Source: Calidifontibacillus oryziterrae (GTDB taxonomy: Bacteria > Bacillota > Bacilli > Bacillales > Bacillaceae_J). Taken from it: DNA of 64,000 nucleotides. The stretch is taken from NCBI RefSeq assembly GCF_000331575.1, contig NZ_ANOK01000005.1, forward strand, positions 62,001 to 126,000, in the 5' to 3' direction. The notes beneath the pieces were generated by a model. The model was given only the letters and a program-made list of their open reading frames with translations. It was not told where the DNA came from and did not search any database. The position numbers and the translations under genes were made by a program. Below are positions 48,477 to 56,656 of the stretch, piece by piece (position 1 is the stretch's first letter; the number at the start of each line of letters is the position of its first letter).

Positions 48477-48576
48477 CGCTTTTCGCTCCCTTCATTTCTA
48501 GACTAATAGTAGCTAATATTATGTAATTTGACAATGATCGATTCATAGCGAGATGTTCATCCAACACACCTCGTAC

Positions 48577-48615
48577 AAAAAAGGATCATGTATGGATGGC
48601 CACCCCACATGATCC
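48577..48615 (-). terminator. Terminator downstream of the yfkD-like gene
   Basis: GGATCATGT (48583-48591) pairs with ACATGATCC (48607-48615), followed by TTTTTT on the minus strand. Confidence 0.8.
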
Positions 48616-48690
48616 CCAGTAAATTAAACTTTTTTGATAGATGGGCCTAGAAACGATGCTAAAAATCCTCGCGGCAAGAATCAAGAGCTA

Positions 48691-48885
48691 GGCTGGGCTA
48701 AACCATAACTAACAAATTACCTTCCTTTAACAAAAACGCTTACAAACAGTGGCAGTCACGATGCTGGCTGGGCTAAACCATAACTAACAAATTACCTTCC
48801 TTTAACAATGCAACAATGCGCTTACTGACAATGACAGTCACGATGTAGGCTGGGCTAACTCATAACTAACAAACCAAACACTTTA
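48691..48885. repeat. Three 75-82-bp direct repeats
   Basis: Each begins GGCTGGGCTAA (48691, 48766, 48848) and continues CCATAACTAACAAA; the first two share a 40-bp perfect core. The last copy runs up to the yfkD stop, so the copies appear to be derived from its 3' flank. Confidence 0.85.
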
Positions 48886-48890
48886 ATATA

Positions 48891-49709
48891 TTATCTAGGT
48901 GTATCAGCAGTAATAAATTTAAACGATAAATGATCTTGAACTGGAATCCAAGCTCCAATGCCTTGTTGAGTTACATTTTTCACCTTTAACTTTGCTTTAC
49001 TTCCTTTTAATTCAAGATATACTTCCCCAAAGGTAACCTTCCCTTTTTCATTTACCGCAGGTGCATAAGCATACAAATAACCGAGCTTTTTGGGGGCAAT
49101 ATTATACACCTGTTCCTTTTTCGTACCTTGTCCAATAACAGTGTCAAACGCTAATGGAAGCTCGGTTTTTTTCATTGCAGTAAGCATCATCATTTTTTGA
49201 ACTTCTTCTGCGTTATTAATTCGAGACGTTAACCCACCTTTGATTACAGACTCCTGCTCCTGTAAATAGTGAAATTTATAAGGAGTTTTTCCACCACGGT
49301 TATCATACTTATTTGTATTGGCAGGCTTATACTCCCAATTAATATTCGTTTCCGTTGATTCATAGCTTAGTGGCCATTGGCCAAGATAAATGGTTGCACG
49401 GTAACCAATAGCTGTTGGTGTTGTATTAATAGAAGACTCATTCAAGATTCGAATAAGGTCAGGATTCTCAATTGGTACATCCGATGTTTCAAGAAGCTCT
49501 TTTGTTAAATCACTTGGCTGTAAGTATGGTAAATCTTGAGTAGGATTCGGATAAGTATTTTCTTTCGAAATATCGAGCACAGAATCCGGGACTTTTACAT
49601 TACCAGATTTATTGGACTTTGATTGGTCCGCATTAATTGGAGAATGTTGTGTAAATATCGATAAAATAAGGAGTGAAATTAATATTAAACCGCTACGTAA
49701 AACTTTCAC
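48891..49709 (-). CDS. yfkD: YfkD-like secreted protein
   Basis: 272 residues with a signal peptide (1-27, LILISLLILSIFTQHSPINA). The remainder (VPDSVLDISKENTYPNPTQD, AIGYRATIYLGQWPLSY, YLYAYAPAVNEKGKVTFGE) resembles B. subtilis YfkD, a protein of unknown function. The GTG start at 49709 has AAGGAGG 8 nt upstream. The next gene on the strand is chaA/yfkE, as in B. subtilis, though about 930 bp of repeats now lie between them. Confidence 0.82.
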   Translation of the reverse strand: MKVLRSGLILISLLILSIFTQHSPINADQSKSNKSGNVKVPDSVLDISKENTYPNPTQDLPYLQPSDLTKELLETSDVPIENPDLIRILNESSINTTPTAIGYRATIYLGQWPLSYESTETNINWEYKPANTNKYDNRGGKTPYKFHYLQEQESVIKGGLTSRINNAEEVQKMMMLTAMKKTELPLAFDTVIGQGTKKEQVYNIAPKKLGYLYAYAPAVNEKGKVTFGEVYLELKGSKAKLKVKNVTQQGIGAWIPVQDHLSFKFITADTPR

Positions 49710-49864
49710 TGTCTTTACCTCCTTTACAGTAATTACTTGTATTTTTTTCGATTTACAAGTTGTTTATCCACTTGGGATATTAGAAAAATATGGACATACC
49801 AAAAAGACTTAGACTAAAATTGAGAAAGTTTATTGTCGGACTTACTTAGTTTATTCATCCAAAA

Positions 49865-50575
49865 TTGACTTTTATTGTAGGTGGGCGTCCATTTATTGTC
49901 CTGAATCAATTTTTATTGTCCGGAATCATATGTTTATTGTCCAAATTCATATGTTTATTGTCCAAATTCAAATGTTTATTGTCCGACTGCCATATTATGG
50001 TAAAAATAATACGCATATCCACTACCGCCGTTAGTACAGCAACAAAATAAAAAGCACCCGAAAATTTTATTGCCCTGAATCAATTTTTATTGTCCGGAAT
50101 TAAATTTTTATTGTCCAAATTCAAATTTTTATTGTCCGGAATTAAATTTTTATTGTCCGGAATCATATGTTTATTGTCCAAATTCAAATGTTTATTGCCC
50201 GACTGCCATATTATGGTAAAAATAATACGCATATCCACTACCGCCGTTAGTACAGCAACAAAATAAAAAGCACCCGAAAATTTTATTGTCCTGAATCGAT
50301 TTTTATTGTCCGGAATTAAATTTTTATTGTCCAAATTCAAATTTTTATTGTCCGGAATTAAATTTTTATTGTCCGGAATTAAATTTTTATTGTCCAAATT
50401 CAAATGTTTATTGTCCGACTTCCATATTATGGTAAAAATAATACGCATATCCACTACCGCCGTTAGTACAGTAACAAAATAAAAAGCACCCCAACTGCCA
50501 CATTATGGCAAAAATAATACGCATATCCACTACCGCCGTTAGTACAGTAACAAAATAAAAAGCACCCGAAAAAGG
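49865..50575. repeat. Nested repeat locus: 21-bp arrays alternating with an 80-bp unit
   Basis: Two repeat types alternate. (1) 21-bp units such as TTTTTATTGTCCGGAATTAAA, at about 49870-49985, 50070-50205 and 50285-50420. (2) An 80-bp unit starting CATATTATGGTAAAAATAAT and ending AAAAAGCACCC at about 49991, 50210, 50423 and 50500. The combined period is about 215 bp. The end of type 2 equals half of the chaA terminator, so it seems copied from the chaA 3' flank. Open frames here of repeated DNKNLIP are artefacts of the 21-bp period. Confidence 0.88.
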
Positions 50576-50580
50576 TGCTT
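50551..50580 (-). terminator. chaA terminator
   Basis: AAGCACC (50560-50566) pairs with GGTGCTT (50574-50580), followed on the minus strand by TTTTATTTTG. Confidence 0.85.
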
Positions 50581-50635
50581 ATGCTTATAAATATGTTTAA
50601 ATGTTAGTTTTTAATCTGCATACTTTTTTCAAAAT

Positions 50636-51691
50636 CTATAGCAAATAAAATCCGATTCCCATTATTGCATATGCAGCCAATAATGTAGCACCTTCAAACC
50701 AGTTCGTATCACCATCATTAGATATTGCAATTGTTAGCAATACAGCTGTGACCATTGATATAAGCTCAGATAATGTAAACACTAACGGCATTGGTGTTGG
50801 GAAAAGTAATGATATTAATACGAGCACTGGAGCTACAAACATTGCGACTTGAAGGGTTGAGCCAACAGCAATTTCGACTGCAACATTCATTTTATTTTTA
50901 TAAGCCATTATAATCGCTGAAGCATGCTCTGCTGCATTTCCAACAATCGCAACGATGATAACCCCGATAAATAACTCACTCCATCCAAATGTTTCAGCTA
51001 CTGCTTCAAATGAATGTACTAGCTTTTCCGAAACGTAAGCAACAGCAACTGTTGCGGCAAGCAATACAGCTAGCGCCTTGTTTCGTCCCCACTCTGCTTC
51101 CTCATGCTCATGAGCTTCGTCACTTTTATGCTGATATACCCCACGGTGTGTGACTAGTTTAAAGAAAAGAGCGCTTAAATATAATGTAATTAGTATTATG
51201 GAAATTCCTGTACTTAGCGCAATTTTCTTCTCTTCGATCATTCCTTGTGAAAACACCTCCGGAATGACAAACGCAACAATTACAGCAAATACTAAAAGAC
51301 CAGAATTATGACGGGCATCATAAACATTAAATTCCTGACGCTTATATTTTAGTCCCCCTACAAAAAACGATAACCCTGCTACTAATAATAAGTTTCCTAG
51401 GACAGATCCAGTTAATGATGCTAGGACAACCCCAACTAAACCAGCCTTTAAAGCAAATATAGAGATAATTAACTCGACTGCATTCCCAAACGTTGCATTT
51501 AACAAACCACCAATCCGCTCACCAGCCACCACAGCTAAGCTCTCTGTAGCTCTTCCCATATAACCAGCAAGCCCAATTATTGTTAAACAATATACGGCAA
51601 ACATTAAGATAGTCGGCATGTTTAGCATACTACCAACAACTGAAAACGGTACTCCAATTAAAACGACGAGAAAAAATATTTTATTTACCAT
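50636..51691 (-). CDS. chaA: Calcium/proton antiporter, CaCA/CAX family
   Basis: 351 residues with about eleven spans. Both alpha repeats are clear: GNAVELIISIFALKAGLVGV and GNAAEHASAIIMAYKNKMNV, with the Glu residues that bind calcium. An acidic, His-rich loop (KSDEAHEHEEAEWGR) divides the halves. It exports calcium in exchange for protons, as shown for B. subtilis YfkE. GGTTGG precedes the ATG. Confidence 0.95.
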   Translation of the reverse strand: MVNKIFFLVVLIGVPFSVVGSMLNMPTILMFAVYCLTIIGLAGYMGRATESLAVVAGERIGGLLNATFGNAVELIISIFALKAGLVGVVLASLTGSVLGNLLLVAGLSFFVGGLKYKRQEFNVYDARHNSGLLVFAVIVAFVIPEVFSQGMIEEKKIALSTGISIILITLYLSALFFKLVTHRGVYQHKSDEAHEHEEAEWGRNKALAVLLAATVAVAYVSEKLVHSFEAVAETFGWSELFIGVIIVAIVGNAAEHASAIIMAYKNKMNVAVEIAVGSTLQVAMFVAPVLVLISLLFPTPMPLVFTLSELISMVTAVLLTIAISNDGDTNWFEGATLLAAYAIMGIGFYLL

Positions 51692-51894
51692 CTTCTATAT
51701 CCAACCTTTCTAATTAAAAAGTCAAACTACTATTATTACAATTAATAAAAAATAGGATTTTACACATTTACCATAACCATCAATATAAAACATTATTTGT
51801 AAAAAATAAAGTACTGTAAAAAATACAAATTGAACACAAAAAAATACAAATTGACTACAAAAGAAAAAATTTTTAAAAAAGTAAAACTTTTATA

Positions 51895-51924
51895 TTCACA
51901 AACATACCCCTTTAGGTATATAAT
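51895..51924 (+). promoter_or_regulatory. Promoter with CstR/CsoR-like operator for the SQR-like gene
   Basis: -35 TTCACA (51895-51900), 18-bp spacer, -10 TATAAT (51919-51924). The spacer holds ATACCCCTTTAGGTAT (51904-51919), close to the ATACCCC...GGGGTAT sites of CsoR-family repressors; the persulfide sensor CstR uses such sites for sulfide-oxidation genes. It begins in a tract with repeated AAAATACAAATTGA just upstream. Confidence 0.65.
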
Positions 51925-51985
51925 CGAAAATATATGTCAAAAGTGACAAATTAGTGACAAAAAGCGACAAAGGGGGCTTTAAGGG

Positions 51986-53413
51986 ATGGCAAAGATTGTC
52001 ATTTTGGGTGCTGGGTTTTCGGGACAAACTGCTGCGTTGTATTTACGTAAGAAATTAAAAAAGGAACATGAAGTTATTGTTGTTAATCCATGGCCACGTT
52101 TTACGTATATTCCTTCATTAGTATGGGTTGGTATTGGCCAAATGGAACCTGAACAAACAATGTTTGAGCTTGCACCGGTTTTAAAGAAAAAGGGGATTAA
52201 GTTTTTACAAGCATGGGCACGAGAAATTCATCCAGATGAACAATATGTAGTAACAGAAGCAAATGATGGGTCAGGTGAAATTCAAAAAATTGAATACGAC
52301 TATTTAATTAATGCTACCGGGCCACATTTAAACTTCGAGGGTACTGAAGGTTTAGGACCAGATAATGGTCACTCTCATTCTATTTGTAATATTCATCATG
52401 CGAAGATGGCAAGGGACGCTTACTTGAAGACAGTTGAAAGAATGGAAAAAGGGGAAAATGTGAAAATTCTGATTGGTACAGGTCATGGTCAAGCAACATG
52501 CCAAGGTGCCGCATTAGAGTATATAACAAATATTCATAGTGACCTTGTAAAACGCGGATTAAGAGATCGCGCGAAAGTTATGTGGATTTCCAACGAACCT
52601 GCGTTAGGTGACTTAGGTGTCGGCGGTATTTACGCAAAAAAATATGGTTATATTATGAAATCCGAGCAATTTCTTAAATCGCTATTTGCTGAATTTGGTG
52701 TTTACCATCAAGTTCAAACTGCAGTAACAAAAGTAGAAGCTGGTAAAGCAATTTGGGAAAATTACGCAGGTGAAGTTGGGGAAACTGAATTTGATTTCGC
52801 GATGTTAATTCCACAATTCCAAGGAACAAAAATTAAATATGTTAATAAAGATGGTGAAGATATTACATCAAAATTAACAAATCCAGGCGGCTTTACGCTT
52901 GTTGATGGTGGTTACGGGAAGAGCTGGGGTGACATAAAAGGTTCTGATTGGCCTTCAACATATCAATCACCAATCTATTCAAATATATTCGCTGCAGGAA
53001 TTGCATTTGCTCCTCCAGGGTCTATTTCCAAGCCACATGTAACAAAAAATGGAACAGTTATAACTGCAACTGCTCCTAGAACTGGAATGGCTGCTGGGAT
53101 CATTGGTAAGGTTGTAGCTTTAAATGTTGTGGATATGATTGAAGGAAGAACACCTTCACACCAAGAATCAATGACTGAAATGCCGGGGGCATGTATTGCA
53201 TCATTAGGAAAATCTATTTGGAATGGTTCCGCTGCAACAATCTTAATGTATCCTGTAGCTCCTGATTATGACAAATACCCTGATTACGGACGGGACCTTA
53301 ACGTGTGCGATTTAGAGGTCGGCCTTGCAGGCGCTTGGATTAAGCGATCATTACACACTGCATTTTCATATAAAATGAAGGGAAATCCCGGCTGGAGTAT
53401 GATCCCAGAATAA
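51986..53413 (+). CDS. Sulfide:quinone oxidoreductase-like flavoprotein
   Basis: 475 residues. The N-terminal FAD motif is IVILGAGFSGQTAALYL (4-20), followed by the SQR-like PRFTYIPSLVWVGIGQM. Candidate redox Cys residues stand in GHGQATCQGAALEY and EMPGACIASLGKS; a second FAD contact is YSNIFAAGIAFAPPG. The C-terminal amphipathic part (KRSLHTAFSYKMKG) could bind the membrane. The family moves electrons from sulfide to the quinone pool and gives persulfides. The CstR-like operator just upstream supports this role. AAGGGGG lies 9 nt before the ATG. A small gene follows. Confidence 0.85.
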   Translation: MAKIVILGAGFSGQTAALYLRKKLKKEHEVIVVNPWPRFTYIPSLVWVGIGQMEPEQTMFELAPVLKKKGIKFLQAWAREIHPDEQYVVTEANDGSGEIQKIEYDYLINATGPHLNFEGTEGLGPDNGHSHSICNIHHAKMARDAYLKTVERMEKGENVKILIGTGHGQATCQGAALEYITNIHSDLVKRGLRDRAKVMWISNEPALGDLGVGGIYAKKYGYIMKSEQFLKSLFAEFGVYHQVQTAVTKVEAGKAIWENYAGEVGETEFDFAMLIPQFQGTKIKYVNKDGEDITSKLTNPGGFTLVDGGYGKSWGDIKGSDWPSTYQSPIYSNIFAAGIAFAPPGSISKPHVTKNGTVITATAPRTGMAAGIIGKVVALNVVDMIEGRTPSHQESMTEMPGACIASLGKSIWNGSAATILMYPVAPDYDKYPDYGRDLNVCDLEVGLAGAWIKRSLHTAFSYKMKGNPGWSMIPE

Positions 53414-53511
53414 ATTATACAATACGAATTTACAATTTCGTTCGTAGGAAACTTTTACTTTTATATGAAACGACTTAAAATATCATTTTTTCAATGAAAG
53501 GTGGATCATTT

Positions 53512-53652
53512 ATGGAGCTTATTAAAGAAATGAAACCTACAAAAAGAACTTTATTTGCACGACAATGCAAAAGCTATCAATTTATACGCTTTGTATCATT
53601 AAATTTAAGAATATTAAAAATTGCTTTATTCCCACCACATCAGAAACATTAA
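53512..53652 (+). CDS. Small basic protein downstream of the SQR-like gene
   Basis: 46 residues, MELIKEMKPTKRTLFARQCK and then RFVSLNLRILKIALFPPHQKH. AAAGGTGG lies 7 nt before the ATG and a terminator follows, so it looks like a real co-transcribed gene. One Cys and an amphipathic helix suggest membrane contact. I know no family. Confidence 0.6.
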   Translation: MELIKEMKPTKRTLFARQCKSYQFIRFVSLNLRILKIALFPPHQKH

Positions 53653-53673
53653 TATCAATAATGTATAAATCTC

Positions 53674-53700
53674 AAAGGCTGACTTTTGTTAGCCTTTTTA
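53674..53700 (+). terminator. Terminator of the SQR-like operon
   Basis: AAAGGCT/AGCCTTT with a 10-nt loop, then T-rich sequence. Confidence 0.8.
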
Positions 53701-53858
53701 ATTTGCTTGTCTTCCAATTAAAATACTTGTACGATAGTTGCATTAGGCCCAAACCTTACTACCGATGGACTCTCACTTAGTATTGACAATAAAGAAATAA
53801 CTAAAAAATTAAACAAAATACTTTTGCTGAATTGCAGTAACGAACAGGAGTTTTAGTA

Positions 53859-55046
53859 ATGTACAACCCTAACAGACGATTTTGGATATTAATAAGTATT
53901 GTTGGCATTTCCGGTTTTTCTCAAGGGATGTTATTGCCTTTAATAGCTGTTATTTTTGAAAACAGTGGAATTACATCAACATTAAACGGATTCCATGCTA
54001 CTGCAATGTATATCGGTGCATTAATTTCATCACCTTTTATAGAGAAGCCTTTAAGGAAGCTTGGCTATAAACCAATGATTGCAATTGGAACATTGTTAAT
54101 TATTATTTCGTTGACTGTCTTTCCATTATGGCAAGCATTTTGGTTTTGGTTTGTATTACGATTAATAATCGGAATCGGTGACCAATTACTTCATTTCGGA
54201 ACACAAACATGGATAACTGCTTCATCACCAATCCATAAAAGAGGACGAAACATTGCAATTTACGGCTTCTTTTTTAGTGTCGGCTTTGCTACTGGACCGC
54301 TAATGACTAGATTCGTATCTATACATACATATTTGCCGTTTTGGATTGCGGCCGGGATTAGTTTAATTGCTTGGCTCCTATTATTAACAATAAAAAATGA
54401 AATACCAGATAAAGATGATAATGATGTAGATGGGAAAGAAGATACTTCATTTAATCGTTTTGCTAAAGCATGGAAGTTAGCTTGGGTAGCTTTTCTACCA
54501 CCATTGGGATATGGATTTTTAGAAGCCTCTCTTCATGGGAATTTCCCTGTATATGCTTTACGAACAGGAATTAATGTTGATCAACTATCGATCATATTAC
54601 CAACATTTGCAATAGGTAGCTTGCTAACTCAAATGCCGTTAGGAGTCCTCAGTGATATCATTGGACGAAAGAAACTATTGCTGATAATCATGTTTGGAGG
54701 CTTTACAACATTTATGATTGCCAGCATATTTGAAACAAATTTTTGGGGATTATTTATTTGTCTTTCAATTGCTGGGATGCTAGTTGGTTCAACATTTTCA
54801 CTTGGACTTAGCTTTATGGCTGATTTATTACCGAAAAATCTTTTACCTGCCGGTAATATCTTATGTGGTGTTTGTTATAGTATCGGTAGCATTATTGGTC
54901 CTTTCATCGGAGGTTTATATATTCAATTGTTCCCTAATGGAAGTTTCTTTTATGTAATTAGTACAGTTTTACTTCTTATTTTTATTTCACTTGTCGCATT
55001 TAAACAAAAAGGGTTAAAACAAGCTGTCCATTCACCACAACCGTAA
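53859..55046 (+). CDS. Major facilitator transporter, YfkF-like
   Basis: 395 residues, about twelve spans. The family motif between spans 2 and 3 is weakly kept (EKPLRKLGYKPM) and its second copy is DIIGRKKLLLI. A hydrophilic central loop (KDDNDVDGKEDTSFNRF) divides the halves. The substrate is unknown. The context (yfkD, chaA, this gene, then yihY) suggests the YfkF ortholog of B. subtilis. AGGAG is 9 nt before the ATG. Confidence 0.85.
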   Translation: MYNPNRRFWILISIVGISGFSQGMLLPLIAVIFENSGITSTLNGFHATAMYIGALISSPFIEKPLRKLGYKPMIAIGTLLIIISLTVFPLWQAFWFWFVLRLIIGIGDQLLHFGTQTWITASSPIHKRGRNIAIYGFFFSVGFATGPLMTRFVSIHTYLPFWIAAGISLIAWLLLLTIKNEIPDKDDNDVDGKEDTSFNRFAKAWKLAWVAFLPPLGYGFLEASLHGNFPVYALRTGINVDQLSIILPTFAIGSLLTQMPLGVLSDIIGRKKLLLIIMFGGFTTFMIASIFETNFWGLFICLSIAGMLVGSTFSLGLSFMADLLPKNLLPAGNILCGVCYSIGSIIGPFIGGLYIQLFPNGSFFYVISTVLLLIFISLVAFKQKGLKQAVHSPQP

Positions 55047-55114
55047 TCCTGCAATGACAAGACTGGGCAGCTTTTATAGGTTTAGCCTATTTTTATTTTT
55101 TTCAAAAATATATA

Positions 55115-55144
55115 TTGACCTTTTTCTGTTTACTGTTATATAAT
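55115..55144 (+). promoter_or_regulatory. Promoter of the BH0509-like gene
   Basis: -35 TTGACC (55115-55120) and -10 TATAAT (55139-55144), 18-bp spacer; an AGGAGG ribosome site follows at 55199. Confidence 0.75.
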
Positions 55145-55211
55145 ACAAATAACAATAAAACACTGTATTAATACAGAAAGTGGAAAAATAAATTTTTAGG
55201 AGGAATTAATA

Positions 55212-55361
55212 ATGAGTCGACAAGAACGGAAAAACATGATCGATTTTATTACAAAAAACAGAGAGATTCACAGTGAGAAGCTTATGTATATGACTGATGA
55301 TGAAATCGAACATATTTATAACAGTACGTATTATCATTTTGAAGAAATTATTGAAGGGTAA
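55212..55361 (+). CDS. BH0509-family small protein
   Basis: 49 residues: MSRQERKNMIDFITKNREIH, then LMYMTDDEIEHIYNSTY. The start MSRQER.NMI and the MTDDE..HIY helix match small proteins called BH0509 family in Bacillales. It has AGGAGG at good spacing, its own sigma-A type promoter and a terminator. Function unknown. Confidence 0.8.
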   Translation: MSRQERKNMIDFITKNREIHSEKLMYMTDDEIEHIYNSTYYHFEEIIEG

Positions 55362-55439
55362 ATCGAACGGAACTCCACCTAAACTGAAAATAGCGCAAGC
55401 ACCTTCGTCAGCTCCAATAGAAAAAAAGCGCCAAGCGGA

Positions 55440-55478
55440 AAAATGCCTCCCGGCTTCAAGCGACAGAGGCATTTTTTT
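55440..55478. terminator. Bidirectional terminator between convergent genes
   Basis: AAATGCCTC (55441-55449) pairs with GAGGCATTT (55466-55474), with A and T runs on either side. It overlaps the last codons of the EamA-type gene. Confidence 0.8.
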
Positions 55479-56397
55479 GTTTTCCAGTTTTAGTTCGATT
55501 TACGATAATAATTCCACTTGTAACAAATATTAATCCTAGTAATACAAACATATGAATCGTTTCACCCAATAAAAGTGCAGAAAGCATTACTCCAAAGATT
55601 GGAATAAAGAATAAATACATCGATACTTTTCCTACTTGATTATATTTCATCACATTGTTCCAAAGGATAAAGCCTGCTGCTGATAAAAATGATAAATATA
55701 AAAGCATCCAAACAGCATCAACTGAAAAATGCAAAGGTGTAAATCCTACAAACATTGCGCCAGCAGCTATTAAACCGATAGCACCGAAAAGCATTTGATA
55801 AGCGGTTAAGTATGCTACATCCATCTTTCCACTGCCGTTTTTGGCCAAAATATTCCCTAATGCACCAGCCATCATTGCGATTAACAAACAAAATTCACCT
55901 AATCCAAATTTAAATTCAAAGGTTCCACGTGTTAGATTCACAAGGACAACTCCAGTAAAGCCGACAACAAGACCTATTACCTTCTTCCAGTTCAAAGCAT
56001 CATCTTTATACATAAAATGGGCAAACAATATTTGAAAGAATGACGTTGTTCCAGCGATAATTGAGCCTTGAATTCCCGTACTTAAGCTTAAACCAATATA
56101 AAAAAATACATATTGGATAAAGGTTTGGAACAAGCCGATTTTCAATAGTGGCTTAATCGTTGCTTTTTTATATCGAGCATTTCTTTTCGTGAGTAACATA
56201 AAAGCAATGATAAATAGTCCCGCTAAAAAAAATCTGTAACCCGCAAATAATAGCTGTTCTGCTGTTTCATTACTTCGAATGGCGAGCTCGTCATAGCTTA
56301 ATTTAATGACTGGAAAAGCACTACCCCAAAAGAATGTTGCCAGCATTGCAGCAATAATTACCCCATACTTATTTGTAAAAAACTTTTCCGATGTCAA
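55456..56397 (-). CDS. EamA/DMT-family transporter
   Basis: 313 residues, ten spans in two EamA halves: AAMLATFFWGSAFPVIKLSY and LSFLSAAGFILWNNVMKYNQ. The family exports small metabolites such as amino acids; the substrate is unknown. The start is a TTG at 56397 with GGGGAAGGG upstream. The stop lies in the convergent terminator. Confidence 0.9.
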   Translation of the reverse strand: MTSEKFFTNKYGVIIAAMLATFFWGSAFPVIKLSYDELAIRSNETAEQLLFAGYRFFLAGLFIIAFMLLTKRNARYKKATIKPLLKIGLFQTFIQYVFFYIGLSLSTGIQGSIIAGTTSFFQILFAHFMYKDDALNWKKVIGLVVGFTGVVLVNLTRGTFEFKFGLGEFCLLIAMMAGALGNILAKNGSGKMDVAYLTAYQMLFGAIGLIAAGAMFVGFTPLHFSVDAVWMLLYLSFLSAAGFILWNNVMKYNQVGKVSMYLFFIPIFGVMLSALLLGETIHMFVLLGLIFVTSGIIIVNRTKTGKQKNASVA

Positions 56398-56538
56398 TAC
56401 TACCCTTCCCCTCCCGCAATTTAACCTCTAAGCTTTTATTTTATACCATATGCTACATTACAAAAAGCAAAATACTTTTCAGTAGAAAAATTTGTAATTT
56501 TCATCTTCCCATTAACAATGAATAATGATATACTCTTT

Positions 56539-56576
56539 TTATAATTATTCTAATTTATATTTTATAATTATTATAA
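56539..56576 (+). promoter_or_regulatory. Two PerR boxes upstream of the zosA-like gene
   Basis: TTATAATTATTATAA (56562-56576) matches the PerR consensus at every position; TTATAATTATTCTAA (56539-56553) differs at one. Paired boxes 23 bp apart lie about 80 bp before the start. In B. subtilis zosA is a known PerR target. Confidence 0.88.
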
Positions 56577-56617
56577 ACATACTTCTGCTGAACTTAAAAT
56601 AAATATTGATTTGATAG

Positions 56618-56632
56618 TGACTATAATTATCA
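56618..56632 (+). promoter_or_regulatory. Fur-like site near the zosA-like start
   Basis: TGACTATAATTATCA agrees with the Fur 7-1-7 pattern except at two positions. It lies between the PerR boxes and the start codon, so metal control in addition to peroxide control is possible. Confidence 0.4.
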
Positions 56633-56656
56633 ATTAGAAAAAGGAGAGAAGAAAAA

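Noticed and set aside
50080-50454. Minus-strand frame of repeated DNKNLIP units
   Set aside because: Artefact of the 21-bp repeat array; it also runs through the duplicated chaA terminator flank.
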